The notes under the pieces: generated by a model
Told to the model about the DNA's origin: nothing
What the model saw: the letters and a program-made list of their open reading frames with translations, nothing else
Databases searched by the model: none
NCBI RefSeq assembly: GCF_026725475.1
Contig: NZ_CP109967.1
Span: forward strand, 310,001 to 374,000
Direction: 5' to 3'
DNA: 64,000 bases
Origin: Catenovulum adriaticum
Lineage (GTDB): Bacteria > Pseudomonadota > Gammaproteobacteria > Enterobacterales > Alteromonadaceae
Shown here: one piece after another, positions 56,154 through 64,000 of the stretch
How positions within the stretch are numbered: position 1 is the stretch's first letter
How the letters are laid out: each line of letters begins with the position of its first letter
Translations under genes and position numbers: made by a program

Positions 56154-57314
56154 ATGAAAGATATAAATCAAAGTAAAAGATCTTTTATTAAAAAAAGTTC
56201 AGCCATAGGCGCGGGACTCATGATGGCAAATATCAGCACATCTGTTCGTGCCCATGAACCCGAAAAGAAAAAACCCGCTCAAGCTGGTCGTTATGCGCAT
56301 GGTCAAATTGTGGGTCATGGTGATTTTAAATACAAAATCAACTACCACTGGGGGGATTTGGACCCAGCTAAAACACCGGTTGAAAATTCACACGGCTTAG
56401 CGATTGATTCCAAAGGCCGGATTATTTTAGTCACCGACAGCGACGTAAATAACTTTATTATTTACAACAAAGACGGCAAATTATTAGACGCTTGGGGCAC
56501 CCAATATCCAGGCGCTCATTCCGTTAAAGTGGTCAATGAAAACGGTGAAGACTTTATCTATATCGTTGATGGTGGTTGGGTACTAGATCGCAATCGAACC
56601 AGCAATAAATGGAAAGGAAAATGGTATAAACAATCTGGCTTTGTTTCGAAATTAACCATAGACGGAAAGTTAGTTTATACCTTAGGTCATCCCATGACAA
56701 TTGGCATTTATGAACCAGGTCAGCCATTTCAACCCACTGACATTGCGATCGCACCCAACGGTGATTTGTATGTAACAGATGGTTATGGATCTGATTATGT
56801 TATTCAGTACGACAGCAATGGCCGCTATATTCGCCATTGGGGTGGATGGCAAAACAATGATTCCAGCCTAAATTTAAAAAATACCCATGGTATTGGCGTT
56901 GATTTACGTGACAAAAATAATCCTCACTTACTCATTAGTTCACGCGCAGAGCGTTGTTTAAAGCAGTATTCAATGTCAGGGGAATTTCTTCAAAATCTCG
57001 AGCTACCTGGGGCTTATGTGGGTGGTCCTATTTTTAAAGGAGATCACTTTTATGCCCCTGTTTGTTGGTCACATATTAATGGTAAACAAGCTGAAAACTC
57101 AGGCTTTATCACTATTTTAGATAAAAACAATAAAGTTGTCTCAAACCCCGGCGGTACTGAACCTGTTTACAAAAATGGCGTGCTGCAACCCATGCAAAGT
57201 ACCTTTGATGTGTTTAATCATTGTCACGCAGTATGTGTAGATGATGACGAAAATTTGTATGTCGGCCAATGGAATGCCAATCAAGTTTATCCAATTAAGC
57301 TGGAGCGAATTTAA
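56154..57314 (+). CDS. Exported NHL-repeat beta-propeller protein
   Basis: This 386-residue protein starts 2 bases after the previous stop and has an AAGGG ribosome site inside it. The N-terminus SKRSFIKKSSAIGAGLMMAN looks like a Tat-type signal with KR in place of RR. The mature part shows NHL/6-bladed propeller repeats, for example HGLAIDSKGRIILVTDSD, PTDIAIAPNGDLYVTDGYG and HAVCVDDDENLYVGQWN. Such propellers bind ligands or catalyse lyase-type reactions; here the role is unknown. It is fixed in the operon between two cytochrome-bearing proteins. Confidence 0.82.
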   Translation: MKDINQSKRSFIKKSSAIGAGLMMANISTSVRAHEPEKKKPAQAGRYAHGQIVGHGDFKYKINYHWGDLDPAKTPVENSHGLAIDSKGRIILVTDSDVNNFIIYNKDGKLLDAWGTQYPGAHSVKVVNENGEDFIYIVDGGWVLDRNRTSNKWKGKWYKQSGFVSKLTIDGKLVYTLGHPMTIGIYEPGQPFQPTDIAIAPNGDLYVTDGYGSDYVIQYDSNGRYIRHWGGWQNNDSSLNLKNTHGIGVDLRDKNNPHLLISSRAERCLKQYSMSGEFLQNLELPGAYVGGPIFKGDHFYAPVCWSHINGKQAENSGFITILDKNNKVVSNPGGTEPVYKNGVLQPMQSTFDVFNHCHAVCVDDDENLYVGQWNANQVYPIKLERI

Positions 57315-57315
57315 T

Positions 57316-60300
57316 ATGCATTTTAACCATACTCTTATCGCTAATTTAGCTAGCCTTAATTTAACGAAAAGTCGTGCCCTAAAAACGAGCTTAGTTTTAT
57401 TATCGGGTGTGGCGCTTAGCGGTTGTTTTGATAATGCTGCATCAGAAGCAGAATTTGAAAAACCGATCCCTGATGTGGTCGATTTTAACTTTGACGTAAA
57501 GCCGATTTTGTCAGATACCTGTTTTTTGTGCCATGGTCCTGATAAAGAAAATGCAAAAGCAGGTTTGAGCTTAGATACGTTTGAACACGCAACAACGCAT
57601 ATGACCGATAATAACCAACCAGCTTTAGTTGCCGGCGATCCGGATGCATCAGAAATATTTCAGCGGATAAGCTCAGATGATCCTCAAATGATCATGCCAC
57701 CCCCTAATTCTAATTTAAAACTTGATGCTCGCGAAAAAGCCATTATTAAAAAATGGATTGAACAAGGCGCTGAATATAAAAAACATTGGTCCTACATAAA
57801 GCCCGAAAAAAAATCCTTACCTGAAACAAAAAACACCGCGTGGGCAAATAACCCAATCGACCAATTTATTTTAAAGCAAATTGAAGATAATAAATTATCT
57901 CCTAATGATAAAGCCGATAAAGTCAGCTTAATTCGCCGCGTTAGTTTTGATTTAACTGGCTTACCCCCATCGGTGGAAGAAGTAGAACAATTTGTAAGCG
58001 ATAAATCTGATAACGCATACGAAAAATTGGTTGACCGCCTAATTGCAAAACCGGCTTACGGCGAGCGCATGGCACAAGAATGGCTAGATGTTGCACGCTA
58101 CGCCGATACTCATGGCTACAGCACAGATTATTATCGTGACATGTCACCCTACCGTGACTGGGTAATTGATAGCTTCAATCAAAACCGAAAATTTGACGAA
58201 TTTATTACCTGGCAACTTGCCGGTGACTTATTACCTGACCCTACTGTTGAGCAAAGACTCGCGACTGCTTTTAACCGAGTTCATGCCCAAAATGGCGAAG
58301 GCGGGATAGTGAATGAAGAATTTAGAGTTGAATATGTAAAAGACAGAGTTCAAACCTTAGGCACAGGTTTATTAGGGTTAACCATGCACTGCGCGCAATG
58401 TCATGATCATAAATACGACCCTATTTCGGCTAAAGCCTATTATCAAACCGGTGCATTTTTTAATAGCGTGGATGAATCTGGACAAATTTCGTACGATGCT
58501 AACGATATTCCAGTGCCTACCATGTTAATGCCAACTGATGAGCAAAAACAGACACTCGCCCAACTTGAAGCAGAAGTAGCAAACAAAAATAAGGCACTTG
58601 AGCAATTAGTACAAAACAATCACGCTGAATTTGAAAGCTGGTATCAGCAAATCAACGCTGATAAATCAGCTAAAAATAAACTAGATACAAGCGCCGATGA
58701 TGCATTAATCGCCCACTATCCACTTTCAAAAAGTGATAACAATCAAAAAATCAGCAACAAAGTTAACGCAAAACAGCCGGGTAAAGTTATTTTTGGCTCA
58801 AATATCAAAAAGAAAGAAGGTCCAGCGATGCAATATTGGCCTGCAACGGTTACAAACCAAGCCAATGATGATCGCCAAGCCATTTTGTTAAATGGTGATG
58901 ATCCACTTTATTTTCCTGATTTAAATGACTTTAAACGTTCACAACCTTTTACCGTTAGCATAGAAACCTGGTTGCCAGAAGCGCTTAAAGAAGGCGTATT
59001 ATTTCATTACAACAAAGCTGGGATTTTATATAACTTTAAAGGTTTTGATGTTGGGATTGAAGATAACCACTGGCATGTTCGCTTAGCGCATACTTATCCG
59101 TTTAACTCAATTTCACTAAAATCAGTTAAACCAGCAGCACGTGAACAATGGCTTAGTGTCGCATTTTCTTACGACGGCTCTTCAAGCGCAAGCGGGGTTA
59201 AGTTTTACATCAATGGCGAACCTGTCGAGATGCGCATAGAGCGGGATAATTTGTATAAAGAAATTAAACACACCCGCGAGTCTGTATTAAAAGAAATTGC
59301 ACTTAAAGTTGGTGCAAGATGGCGAAGCCGAGGGGTCGCAAACGCTTTTGTAGATAATTTAAAAGTGTTTAACCGTGGCTTAACGGATGTTGAATTAACG
59401 TCTGTGACCGGTGGAAATGGTTTAGCGAGCGCAACAAAAGAACAATTATTTGAATATTATAACGCCAAATTAAGTCCTAGTTACAAAACGGCAATGGCTC
59501 AATTAACACAAGCCAGACAAGCCTATAGCGCGGCTAAAGAGTCGGTGCAAGAAGTGATGGTAATGAAGGATATGCAAACCCCACGACAAGCTTATATTTT
59601 ATTACGAGGCGGTTATGCAAACCACGGTGAACCAGTTGAACCCGGTGTGCCTGAAACGGTATTACCTTTTGATGAAAACTGGCCTAGAAACCGTTTAGGC
59701 TTAGCAAAATGGATTACCAGTAAAGACAATCCATTAGTGTCTCGAGTTGTGATTAACCGTTATTGGCAAATGCTATTTGCAAACGGCATAGTGCGCACCC
59801 CTGAAGACTTTGGTAACCAAGGCAAGCGCCCTACTCATCCAGCATTATTAGATTGGTTAGCCGTTGAATTTGTTGAATCTGGTTGGGACGTAAAACACAT
59901 GATAAAACTCATGGTGATGTCGTCAACTTATCAGCAATCGTCAAAAATTAGTGAAACCTTAGCGCAAAAAGATCCCGAAAATACCTTATTTGCCAGAGCA
60001 CCCAGCGCGCGATTAACCGCAGAAATGTTACGCGACAACGTATTGGCTGCCAGTGGTTTATTAGTTGATCGCGTAGGTGGAAAAAGTGTGCATCCGTATC
60101 AACCTAAAGGCATTTGGAAAATGAATAATATGGATTACGAGCAAGGCCATGGCGAAGCGCTATACAGACGCAGCATGTATACCATTTATAAACGTAGTGC
60201 GCCGCCGCCAAATATGACTAACTTTGATGCGCCTATGCGTGGTCATAGTATTGGGGTTCGCCAAGCAACCAATACACCATTACAAGCGTTAACTTTATTA

Positions 60301-60618
60301 AATGATCCACAAGTTGTTGAAGCAAGCCGAGTATTAGCCAGTAACGTTATGGCGGCTCAACCAGATGTAAACAAACAGCTTAATCAGGTGTTTAAAAAGT
60401 TAACTAGCCGTTCAGCGAGCGATACTGAGCTTAAAATTTTAAATCAAATGTATCAGGATATTTTAGCTTCGTTTAATCAAAACCCAGATAAAGCCAACGC
60501 GTTATTAAAAGTCGGCGAAACCCAAGTAGCAAACGATTTAGATACGATTCAATTAGCTGCATTGAGTTCAGTTAGCAATATGTTAGTTAGCCACGACGCT
60601 GCTGTTATTAAGCGCTAA
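57316..60618 (+). CDS. Planctomycete-type cytochrome-DUF1549-LamG-DUF1553 lipoprotein
   Basis: This 1100-residue lipoprotein starts at an ATG at 57316, one base after the propeller stop, with GGAG upstream. The lipobox is ALSGC (Cys37). A PSCyt1 haem domain follows (Cys69-FL-Cys72-His73). DUF1549 then spans about 170-380 and ends with a second CxxCH (Cys359, Cys362, His363 in CAQCHDHKYDP). A concanavalin/LamG-like domain lies at about 465-710. DUF1553 covers about 790-1060, with NPLVSRVVINRYWQMLFANG and RRSMYTIYKRSAPPPNM. These families dominate Planctomycetes and Verrucomicrobia and lack a defined activity; envelope redox chemistry on a carbohydrate is likely. Confidence 0.88.
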   Translation: MHFNHTLIANLASLNLTKSRALKTSLVLLSGVALSGCFDNAASEAEFEKPIPDVVDFNFDVKPILSDTCFLCHGPDKENAKAGLSLDTFEHATTHMTDNNQPALVAGDPDASEIFQRISSDDPQMIMPPPNSNLKLDAREKAIIKKWIEQGAEYKKHWSYIKPEKKSLPETKNTAWANNPIDQFILKQIEDNKLSPNDKADKVSLIRRVSFDLTGLPPSVEEVEQFVSDKSDNAYEKLVDRLIAKPAYGERMAQEWLDVARYADTHGYSTDYYRDMSPYRDWVIDSFNQNRKFDEFITWQLAGDLLPDPTVEQRLATAFNRVHAQNGEGGIVNEEFRVEYVKDRVQTLGTGLLGLTMHCAQCHDHKYDPISAKAYYQTGAFFNSVDESGQISYDANDIPVPTMLMPTDEQKQTLAQLEAEVANKNKALEQLVQNNHAEFESWYQQINADKSAKNKLDTSADDALIAHYPLSKSDNNQKISNKVNAKQPGKVIFGSNIKKKEGPAMQYWPATVTNQANDDRQAILLNGDDPLYFPDLNDFKRSQPFTVSIETWLPEALKEGVLFHYNKAGILYNFKGFDVGIEDNHWHVRLAHTYPFNSISLKSVKPAAREQWLSVAFSYDGSSSASGVKFYINGEPVEMRIERDNLYKEIKHTRESVLKEIALKVGARWRSRGVANAFVDNLKVFNRGLTDVELTSVTGGNGLASATKEQLFEYYNAKLSPSYKTAMAQLTQARQAYSAAKESVQEVMVMKDMQTPRQAYILLRGGYANHGEPVEPGVPETVLPFDENWPRNRLGLAKWITSKDNPLVSRVVINRYWQMLFANGIVRTPEDFGNQGKRPTHPALLDWLAVEFVESGWDVKHMIKLMVMSSTYQQSSKISETLAQKDPENTLFARAPSARLTAEMLRDNVLAASGLLVDRVGGKSVHPYQPKGIWKMNNMDYEQGHGEALYRRSMYTIYKRSAPPPNMTNFDAPMRGHSIGVRQATNTPLQALTLLNDPQVVEASRVLASNVMAAQPDVNKQLNQVFKKLTSRSASDTELKILNQMYQDILASFNQNPDKANALLKVGETQVANDLDTIQLAALSSVSNMLVSHDAAVIKR

Positions 60619-60634
60619 TCAGGAGTAAATTAAG

Positions 60635-62083
60635 ATGACACAATTTAACAGACGTCAATTTTTAACAGGGGCTGCGGCAGGTTTAGGTACAGCTGCTTTA
60701 GCATCTGTACCTAATGTGGCGATGGCCAAAGACTTATCGTCAGTTTTAAAACCTGAGCAAAACCCAGAGATAAACGGAATTTTAGGTAAACCTCATATTC
60801 CAGCAAAAGCCAAACGCGTCATTTATTTGTTTCAAAGTGGCGGGCCATCTCAGCTTGAAACTTTTGATTACAAGCCCACGTTAAATAAAATGCACGGACA
60901 AGAATTACCGGCAGAAGTTCGAGGCGGCCAGGTATTAACTGGGATGAGCGCCCAGCAATCATCACTGCCGCTAGCCGGTTCTATTTACGGATTTGATCAG
61001 CACGGTGACTCTGGCGCTTGGGTCAGTGAGCTGATGCCCCATACCGCTAAAATTGTGGATGATCTTTGCTTTGTAAAATCAATGCACACCGACCAAATTA
61101 ATCATGATCCAGCCATTACGTTTTTACAAACTGGGTTTCCAATAGCAGGTCGCCCAAGTATTGGTGCTTGGCTTAATTATGCGTTAGGTACAGACAATAA
61201 CACTTTACCCGGCTTTATCGTTATGGTGTCAACCAATGCCGGTGGCCAGCCTTTATATTCAAGATTATGGGGCAATGGATTTTTACCTTCAATTCACCAA
61301 GGGGTACAATTTAGAGGGGGTAAAGACCCAGTATTATATTTAAACAATCCCCCTGGGCTTGATTTAAAAGATCGCTCACAACTCATGCAGCATCTTAAAA
61401 AATTAAACGAAGAAGCATACGCACAATGGCACGATCAGGAAATTCAATCACGAATTGCACAATATGAGATGGCCGAGCGGATGCAATCATCTATTCCAGA
61501 TGTGACTGATTTTTCTGACGAGCCTGAATGGGTGTTTGAAATGTATGGCCCTGATTCACGTAAACCCGGTACTTATGCCGCCAATTGTCTATTAGCGCGT
61601 CGTTTAGCTGAACGAAATGTTAAATTTACTCAGCTTTATCACCAAGGGTGGGATCAGCACGACAACCTGCCTGGGGGCATTAAAAATCAGTGTAAAAATA
61701 CCGATCAGGCCTCAGCTGCATTAGTAACGGATTTAAAACAACGCGGCTTATTAGATGACACTTTAGTAGTTTGGGGCGGCGAATTTGGTCGAACTAACTA
61801 TTCTCAAGGTAAATTAACTGAAACCAATTATGGACGAGATCATCACCCTGGCTGTTTTACTATGTGGATGGCTGGCGGCGGTGTTAAAGCAGGCTTCAGC
61901 CATGGTGAAACAGATGAGTTTGGCTACAATATCACTAAAGATCCAGTCCATGTTCATGATTTTCAGGCAACCTTGCTACATTTAATGGGAATCGATCACG
62001 AAAAATTAACCTATAAATACCAAGGGCGCCGTTTTAGGTTAACCGATGTACACGGCAAAATAATTAAGCCTATACTAGCATAG
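60635..62083 (+). CDS. Tat-exported DUF1501 (sulfatase-like fold) protein
   Basis: This 482-residue protein has a canonical twin-arginine signal (NRRQFLTGAAAG, Arg6-Arg7) cut near VAMA. It belongs to DUF1501, distantly related to the alkaline phosphatase/sulfatase fold. Segments include YLFQSGGPSQLETFDYKP, DDTLVVWGGEFGRTNYSQG and GRDHHPGCFTMWMAGGGVKAG. It starts 17 bases after the DUF1553 gene with a CAGGAG ribosome site and almost always accompanies DUF1549/DUF1553 proteins. Tat export implies folding, perhaps with a cofactor, before transport. The enzymatic activity is unknown. Confidence 0.9.
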   Translation: MTQFNRRQFLTGAAAGLGTAALASVPNVAMAKDLSSVLKPEQNPEINGILGKPHIPAKAKRVIYLFQSGGPSQLETFDYKPTLNKMHGQELPAEVRGGQVLTGMSAQQSSLPLAGSIYGFDQHGDSGAWVSELMPHTAKIVDDLCFVKSMHTDQINHDPAITFLQTGFPIAGRPSIGAWLNYALGTDNNTLPGFIVMVSTNAGGQPLYSRLWGNGFLPSIHQGVQFRGGKDPVLYLNNPPGLDLKDRSQLMQHLKKLNEEAYAQWHDQEIQSRIAQYEMAERMQSSIPDVTDFSDEPEWVFEMYGPDSRKPGTYAANCLLARRLAERNVKFTQLYHQGWDQHDNLPGGIKNQCKNTDQASAALVTDLKQRGLLDDTLVVWGGEFGRTNYSQGKLTETNYGRDHHPGCFTMWMAGGGVKAGFSHGETDEFGYNITKDPVHVHDFQATLLHLMGIDHEKLTYKYQGRRFRLTDVHGKIIKPILA

Positions 62084-62090
62084 GAAACCA

Positions 62091-62117
62091 GCATCAATAC
62101 CTAAGGTGTATTGATGC
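62091..62117 (+). terminator. Hairpin after DUF1501 gene
   Basis: The arms GCATCAATAC and GTATTGATGC form a perfect 10-base stem 7 bases past the stop codon. No U-run follows, so termination is uncertain. It abuts the family A repeat. Confidence 0.5.
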
Positions 62118-62121
62118 TTGG

Positions 62122-62284
62122 AGTACAAATTTTGTTCTAACTAAACGCTTTTTAATCGCGACGCGAGATAGATAGCACAGTTATTCTCGACAATATCGAG
62201 CACAACTACCGCACCCTGTTCACGCTAAGTACCTGCATCCATGCAGGCAACAAAGAGCAAAAAGCGTTTAGAACAAACCCGAAG
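62122..62284. repeat. Dispersed repeat family A, copy 2
   Basis: It aligns with 22361-22527. The inverted arms TTTGTTCTAACTAAACGC (62131-62148) and GCGTTTAGAACAAA (62264-62277) bound the core. A nested hairpin CCTGCATCCATGCAGG lies inside. The outer ends found in copy 1 are not clearly present. Confidence 0.75.
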
Positions 62285-62573
62285 GGCTGCCTATACAGCG
62301 GTCTAACTGGCTGGCTTAACCCAACCTCAAATAGTCTAATGCTATTGCCTTTAGGTTATTGCACGTTAAGCTATTGATACAAAGCGACTCACCGCTTTCA
62401 GTTTAAGTAGCCTGAATTCTGGATAAGTAACTTCAGGTAGAAAATATCAACGCTTTTTTAGCGGTTTGATATTTCGCCATCACATTATTTTTAAATAAAA
62501 TTCACATTTGCTCTTTAATTTTATATGAAAATGTGATTTTATATACAAATATAAAGTGAATATTGGAGTATAA

Positions 62574-63995
62574 ATGAGTACAACAACCAAAAATCCGGAC
62601 GATAATCTCGATAACGTCTCTCAAACCAGTAAGCCACCGATTATCGAAAAACGATATTGGTTTTCATTTGTTTTAGTCGCATCACTTTTCCCGCTATGGG
62701 GTTTTGCAAACGATATTACCAACCCTTTGGTTAAAGCATTTAAAGATATATTTTTAATTTCAAATGCTCAAAGTAGCATGGTGCAATTCGCATTTTATTT
62801 AGGCTATGGCATTATGGCGATTCCAGCCGCCATATTTATTCGAAAATACAGTTACAAATCAGGCATTTTGCTAGGGTTGGCTTTATATGCAATTGGCGCT
62901 ACTTTGTTTATTCCTGCCAGTGTTTATATGGAATTTTATTTCTTTTTAGCGGCATTATGGATATTAACCTGCGGTTTAGCTTTATTAGAAACCACGGCAA
63001 ACCCTTATGTGCTTTCTATGGGTCATCCAGATACCTCAACCCAAAGATTAAATTTAGCCCAAGCATTCAATCCTATTGGTTCATTAACCGGCATGTTTAT
63101 CGCCTCAACTTTTATATTAAACAAATTACAAGTTGAAGAGTTTAGACAAGCTGAAAAAGCCGCTCATCCTGAATACGCAAATATGTTGCCTTCTGATGTT
63201 GACGCGCAATTAGTTCAGGCATTAAATGACTTTTCAGTTAACGAACCCGTTGCTCACAAAGCAATGCAAGCTGCAGATTTAGCAACTGTAAAAGGGCCTT
63301 ATGTGGCTATTGCTGTGGTGGTTGCTATTGTATTTTTAGGATTTTTATTTAGTAAATTACCAAGCACTATTAGCCATAAAAACGATTTTACGGTTGATGA
63401 ATTTAAAGCCACATTTAAGCGTTTATTAAGCAATGGCCGCTACATTGAAGGTGTTATCGCACAAGCTTTTTATGTTGGCGCACAAATAATGTGTTGGACC
63501 TTTATTATTCATTACGGCATGACATCAGTCGGTTTAAGCGCAGGCGAAGCACAAAGTTATAATATGATTGCTATGGGTATCTTTTTGGCGAGTCGCTTTA
63601 TCTGTACCTTTTTATTAGGCTTTATTCGCCCGGGCCAACTATTAATGGTATTGGCAGCAGGCGGCATTGCTTTAACTTCTGGCGTAATCTTTTTAGGTGG
63701 AATGCCAGGTTTGTACTGCTTAATTGGGGTATCTGCTTGTATGTCGCTTATGTTCCCTACCATTTATGGTATTGCATTAAAAGGTTTAGGCGACGATGCA
63801 AGTCTAGGTTCAGCTGGTTTAGTGATGGCAATTGTAGGCGGCGCATTAATGCCACCTATGCAAGGTGCTTTAATTGACGGCAGTTCAATTATTGGTGATA
63901 TTCCAAGCGTACAAACCTCATTTTTCTTACCGATGATTTGTTTTGTCATGATCGCACTATATGGCTTTAGAGCTCATGTAAAATATAAAGCTTAA
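62574..63995 (+). CDS. FucP-type sugar:proton symporter (MFS)
   Basis: This 473-residue inner-membrane transporter has about 12 helices and belongs to the fucose permease family. It shows FPLWGFANDITNPLVKAFKDI, ETTANPYVLSMG, LNLAQAFNPIGSLTG and a C-terminal MPPMQGALIDGS. A soluble loop at about residues 195-240 is longer than in FucP. The ATG at 62574 follows TTGGAG. It lies downstream of the DUF1501 operon in the same direction and may import the sugar that this operon processes. It differs clearly from the permease at 1-541. Confidence 0.9.
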   Translation: MSTTTKNPDDNLDNVSQTSKPPIIEKRYWFSFVLVASLFPLWGFANDITNPLVKAFKDIFLISNAQSSMVQFAFYLGYGIMAIPAAIFIRKYSYKSGILLGLALYAIGATLFIPASVYMEFYFFLAALWILTCGLALLETTANPYVLSMGHPDTSTQRLNLAQAFNPIGSLTGMFIASTFILNKLQVEEFRQAEKAAHPEYANMLPSDVDAQLVQALNDFSVNEPVAHKAMQAADLATVKGPYVAIAVVVAIVFLGFLFSKLPSTISHKNDFTVDEFKATFKRLLSNGRYIEGVIAQAFYVGAQIMCWTFIIHYGMTSVGLSAGEAQSYNMIAMGIFLASRFICTFLLGFIRPGQLLMVLAAGGIALTSGVIFLGGMPGLYCLIGVSACMSLMFPTIYGIALKGLGDDASLGSAGLVMAIVGGALMPPMQGALIDGSSIIGDIPSVQTSFFLPMICFVMIALYGFRAHVKYKA

Positions 63996-64000
63996 ACGCC

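Larger units (their letters stand above)
62084..62573. other. Intergenic region with repeat A copy 2
   Basis: It holds a hairpin (62091-62117), the family A repeat core (62122-62284), and about 290 bases to the sugar permease that would carry its promoter. No coding frame was recognised. Confidence 0.6.

Noticed and set aside
57241..57315. Upstream extension of the DUF1549/DUF1553 gene
   Set aside because: It would overlap the propeller gene and displace the lipoprotein signal; the ATG at 57316 with GGAG fits better.

Overview
The window looks like a chromosomal segment of a marine, AT-rich gammaproteobacterium of the Alteromonadales, probably a polysaccharide degrader of the Catenovulum/Paraglaciecola kind. 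This placement is an inference from gene content: TonB-Xanth-Caul type receptor, tryptophan halogenase with a DUF6445 partner, GH3 and GH5 lipoproteins, PrlC, the carboxynorspermidine polyamine route, and assimilatory nitrate reduction. No rRNA, tRNA, CRISPR array, phage or transposase gene was recognised.

Region 1 (1-12.4 kb) is a beta-glucan (laminarin-type) utilisation locus. It holds a FucP-like sugar permease (cut by the window edge), a GH3 exo-beta-glucosidase lipoprotein, a large TonB-dependent receptor, a flavin-dependent halogenase homologue, a DUF6445 protein, and a multidomain GH5-Fn3-CBM6 lipoprotein. A palindrome centred on GAACGTTC (or a degenerate form) lies in front of the permease, GH3, receptor and GH5 genes. 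It looks like the operator of one LacI-type regulator that is not in the window.

Region 2 (12.4-27.2 kb) is mostly housekeeping: a Tus-family replication terminator protein, gnd, a sodium:solute symporter with its small DUF4212 partner, prlC, a DUF1080 protein, an SGNH hydrolase, kdgK, a SpoIIAA-like protein, gph and a FAD oxidoreductase.

Region 3 (27.5-42.4 kb) is a nitrate assimilation cluster: nasA, a TrpD2/YbiB-like protein, a porin, a two-PAS soluble chemoreceptor, cobA (SUMT, for sirohaem), nirB, nirD, narK and a PP2C-Ser/Thr kinase fusion. The nasA leader carries two hairpins with identical AAAGGC hexaloops, the signature of an ANTAR (NasT/NasR) target RNA.

Region 4 (42.6-53.6 kb) contains carboxynorspermidine synthase and decarboxylase, an RpiB-like isomerase, a 1333-residue hybrid sensor kinase, an MBL-rhodanese fusion and a NYN-domain protein.

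Region 5 (53.6-64 kb) is the least conventional. An AraC regulator is divergent from a tight four-gene operon of families best known from Planctomycetes/Verrucomicrobia: DUF2231-cytochrome-LRR, an NHL-type propeller, a cytochrome-DUF1549-LamG-DUF1553 lipoprotein, and a Tat-exported DUF1501 protein. A FucP-type sugar permease follows. It resembles an uncharacterised envelope redox system for a sugar substrate.

Two families of small non-coding repeats with inverted ends are each present twice (22.3 and 62.1 kb; 27.5 and 52.9 kb). Both copies of the second family end at the stop codon of a gene.
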